DNA from: Cyanobacteriota bacterium
Lineage (GTDB): Bacteria > Cyanobacteriota > Cyanobacteriia > Leptolyngbyales > Leptolyngbyaceae
NCBI GenBank assembly: GCA_027482985.1
Contig: JAIXVO010000007.1
Location: 1 to 5,017, forward strand
Reading direction: 5' to 3'
Length of the DNA stretch: 5,017 nt
This document shows positions 4,614 through 5,017 of this stretch, in pieces; within the stretch, counting starts at the first letter, position 1; every line of letters begins with the position of its first letter. Below the pieces are notes generated by a model. That model had not been told where the DNA came from, did no database searches, and saw only the letters and a list, made by a program, of their open reading frames with translations. Made by a program: the position numbers and the translations under genes.

Positions 4614-5017
4614 TTAAATTGACCACTCCTGCTGCGTTAAATATTCTGCTATTAGTGGATTTAGACTATAGGTAATGGCACTCGTGCGTAGGAGCGATCG
4701 CCGCACTAGGGAAAGCAATACCTCCAACAACTGGGACGCTGACATGACAGCTTGCATCCGACGTTGCATATCTTCCAAAGTGGCAGGTTCACGGTGTTTC
4801 GCAAGTTCTTGCAACAGCGTCACCTCCGCAGCGGACAGGCGATCAATTTGCTGATCTAAGGAACGGCGCATCTCCCCGACCAAAATCGCCTGCTGTGGCT
4901 GGTAAGCCAGAAAGCGTGACACATCCCGCCCAAAAGCATGGGTAATAGTAGTGGCAACTTGTTGCAAACAGCCGGGATTGCCATCGTATTGATGCGCCAG
5001 CGATCGCCAATCAGCCG
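4614..5017 (-). CDS. NB-ARC/STAND-type ATPase, C-terminal part (cut by window edge)
   Basis: The last 133 or so residues of a minus-strand protein; the frame is open to the window edge, so the start and any P-loop lie outside. The fragment reads DGNPGCLQQVATTI (a GxP motif as in the GLPL motif of NB-ARC proteins), then AFGRDVSRFL, a linker with LDQQIDRLSAAEVTLLQELAKHREPATLEDMQ (start of a winged-helix-like region), ASQLLEVLLSLVRRSLL and YSLNPLIAEYLTQQ. This order matches the end of the NB-ARC module in cyanobacterial WD40- and TPR-linked STAND proteins, which act as nucleotide-driven switches in signalling or defence. In those, the phrase like QPVVMEYVTE is normally followed by long repeats; here the protein stops five residues later (EWSI then TAA). 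Either this is the repeat-less class with an N-terminal effector or HTH, or it has lost its sensor. Homology is from pattern memory. Confidence 0.7.
   Translation of the reverse strand, partial: ADWRSLAHQYDGNPGCLQQVATTITHAFGRDVSRFLAYQPQQAILVGEMRRSLDQQIDRLSAAEVTLLQELAKHREPATLEDMQRRMQAVMSASQLLEVLLSLVRRSLLRTSAITYSLNPLIAEYLTQQEWSI

Noticed and set aside
4383..4622. Small frames in the 4334-4613 gap (79 aa plus strand; 60 aa minus strand from a TTG)
   Set aside because: No ribosome site, no recognisable motif and unremarkable composition; they overlap each other on opposite strands, so neither can be supported.

Overview
The window comes from a cyanobacterial chromosome. Three lines of evidence agree. 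The palindrome GCGATCGC (HIP1) occurs eight times in 5 kb, against well under one expected by chance. Several proteins read as cyanobacterial or plastid-lineage families: a UPF0367-type small protein, an ABC ATPase resembling plant plastid ABCI10, and a cyanobacterial-type NB-ARC/STAND fragment. An intergenic spacer carries GGCAG-type heptamer repeats, a repeat style I associate with filamentous cyanobacteria. The species cannot be named from this sequence.

Layout. Bases 1 to about 868 hold the N-terminal third of glycine decarboxylase P protein (gcvP) on the minus strand, cut by the window edge. A spacer of about 400 bp follows, containing two arrays of 7-bp repeats in opposite orientation (1007-1069 and 1151-1220) that could fold into one long imperfect hairpin. 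Next is a plus-strand pair overlapping by 4 bp: an 89-aa UPF0367-like protein (1293-1562) and an ECF/CbiO-class ABC ATPase (1559-2248). A 103-bp gap with two consecutive inverted repeats leads to a plus-strand NYN-domain (YacP/Rae1-like) RNase (2352-2897). A GC-rich inverted repeat (2939-2995) separates it from a convergent minus-strand gene for an unrecognised 436-aa protein (3023-4333). After a 280-bp gap, the window ends in the C-terminal part of an NB-ARC/STAND ATPase on the minus strand (4614-5017, open at the edge).

How the genes work together. gcvP diverges from the UPF0367 gene across the repeat spacer and belongs to one-carbon and photorespiratory glycine metabolism. The UPF0367 and ABC genes are almost certainly co-transcribed and translationally coupled, so the small protein may be linked to the same transporter or complex; this is inference. 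The NYN gene could be read from the same transcript or from its own promoter, with the hairpins in the gap deciding the balance. The two minus-strand genes at the right point the same way, but their 280-bp gap argues against tight coupling.

I see no clear defence island, CRISPR array, insertion sequence, tRNA or rRNA. Most of the window is ordinary chromosomal housekeeping sequence. The items most worth a second look are the UPF0367/ABCI10-like pair, the tandem hairpins before the RNase gene, the heptamer repeat pair, the unrecognised 436-aa protein, and the STAND protein that ends directly after its winged-helix-like region.
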